64,000 bases of DNA, taken from positions 8,742,001 to 8,806,000 of the forward strand of contig NZ_CP092497.1 in the NCBI RefSeq assembly GCF_022479115.1. The letters run 5' to 3'. Each line of letters starts with the position of its first letter. The stretch's first letter is position 1. Below the pieces are notes generated by a model that saw only the letters and a program-made list of their open reading frames with translations, was not told where the DNA came from and did no database searches. This DNA comes from Amycolatopsis sp. EV170708-02-1. Its GTDB lineage: Bacteria > Actinomycetota > Actinomycetes > Mycobacteriales > Pseudonocardiaceae. Positions 63,191 to 64,000 of the stretch are shown piece by piece. A program made the position numbers and the translations under genes.

Positions 63191-64000
63191 GGTGGAGAAG
63201 GTCCGGTTCACCGAAGAGAAGGCGACGATGCTCGCCACGCTGTACGGCCGGGCGCTCGACGCCCGCGGCGAGCGGCCGATCCTCGGCGACAAGGCCGCGG
63301 ACGAGGCCGTCAAGCAGATCGACTACGACTTCGCCTCGCTCGGCGTGAACGCCGACATGGGGCTGACCGTCGCGCTGCGGGCCAAGCCGATGGACGACTG
63401 GGCCGCGTCGTTCCTCCGGGCGCATCCGGACGCGACCGTCGTCCAGCTCGGCTGCGGGATGGACAGCCGCGTGTACCGCGTCGACCCGCCGCCCACGGTG
63501 CGGTGGTTCGACGTCGACTACCCCGAGGTCGTCGACCTGCGCGCCCGGATCTACCCCGAACGGGACGGATACCGGACCATCGGCTCGTCCGTGACGGACT
63601 TCGGCTGGCTCGACGAGATCCCGTCGGACAAACCCGGTCTCGTGATCGCGGAGGGGCTGACGATGTACCTGCGGCCGTCCGAAGGCGAGGAATTGCTGCG
63701 GCGGCTGATCGCGCATTTCCCGCAGGGCGGCGAAATGGTCTTCGACATCTTCAGCAGGCTGGGGATCAAACTGCAGAAGTTGAATCCCGTGGTCCGCAAA
63801 GCCAACGCGACGCTGTACTGGGGCATCGACGAGATCTCCGAATTGGAACGGCTCGGGCTGACGCTGTTGTCGAAGCTCGACTCGACGGACTACGCGACGC
63901 CTGAGGTGAAGGACCGGCTTTCCGGGTCGATGCGGGCGCAGTTGTGGTTCGCGGGACTGTTCCCGGCGTTCAAGAAGATGGGGCGGATCCTGCGGTTCCG
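63191..64000 (+). CDS. SAM-dependent O-methyltransferase, LCMT/TcmP family (cut by window edge)
   Basis: 270 codons are visible from GTG 63191; the frame is still open at the right edge. Family marks: MLATLYGRALDARGERPILG, DDWAASFLRAHPDATVVQLG with the SAM motif VVQLGCGMDSRVYRVD, WFDVDYPEVVDLRARIYPE, and VIAEGLTMYLRPSEGEELLR. This leucine-carboxyl-methyltransferase-like family (PF04072) includes polyketide O-methyltransferases such as TcmP. GGGGGTG stands before the start. The end of the protein and the next gene are outside the window. Confidence 0.85.

Overview
The window is high-GC actinomycete DNA. Three things point to a Pseudonocardiales-type genome, most likely Amycolatopsis: a PE-like/PPE/EspG type VII cassette, a mycobacterial-type aromatic aminotransferase (pat), and WhiB, SigF/RsbW and MpaB-family proteins. 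Many long hairpins sit at gene ends, as is common in that genus. The genus call is inference; no 16S or other marker is present.

Layout. 1-8.2 kb: on the minus strand, a giant secreted LamG-repeat protein followed by an RHS-type wall protein that runs off the left edge. 8.2-10.5 kb: an integrase pseudogene beside tRNA-Lys, the scar of a lost integrated element. 10.5-23.6 kb: metabolic and envelope genes (DinB, PcaB-like cycloisomerase, a duplicated-domain lipoprotein, a beta-lactamase-fold hydrolase, MpaB oxygenase, esterases, OhrR- and PadR-type regulators, a FadH-like reductase, prephenate dehydrogenase). 23.6-28 kb: a small antitoxin-like protein, a TauD-family dioxygenase, an unknown gene under a perfect SOS box, and a FUSC transporter. 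28-32.4 kb: a four-gene set of TPR-CHAT caspase-like protease, a small beta-sandwich protein, an ECF-type sigma factor and a 56-residue proline-rich peptide. 32.5-40 kb: a lipase, TetR and MarR regulators, an ABC exporter, small envelope proteins and a YdjM-family protein. 40-43 kb: a general stress module (STAS antagonist, WhiB, RsbW, SigF, second HATPase). 43-48.7 kb: redox and hydrolase genes, a secreted HNH nuclease, a Sel1-repeat protein, a 168-bp MITE-like element and a SWIM-finger protein.

48.7-52.3 kb is an accessory island. Two ScoMcrA-like HNH endonucleases, one with an SRA domain for modified DNA, diverge around an array of six tRNA-like genes (Trp?, Arg, Pro, Ser, Arg, Cys). It lies beside the chromosomal tRNA-Arg and tRNA-Ser genes. 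The remainder (52.5-64 kb) holds an MprF-like lysyltransferase, acetoacetyl-CoA synthetase, the PE-like/PPE/EspG cassette, a DLH-like protein, Pat, a TSUP permease, VOC and GNAT proteins, a FadR-type regulator and a methyltransferase cut by the right edge.

Three otherwise intact genes (LamG, CHAT, a TetR) are each broken by one missing base in a G/C homopolymer. This pattern points to base-calling error more than to gene death. The integrase has a 5-bp duplication plus an in-frame stop and is a true pseudogene. The best candidates for new biology are the SOS-boxed orphan gene, the CHAT/sigma/peptide locus, and the tRNA array framed by two McrA-type nucleases.
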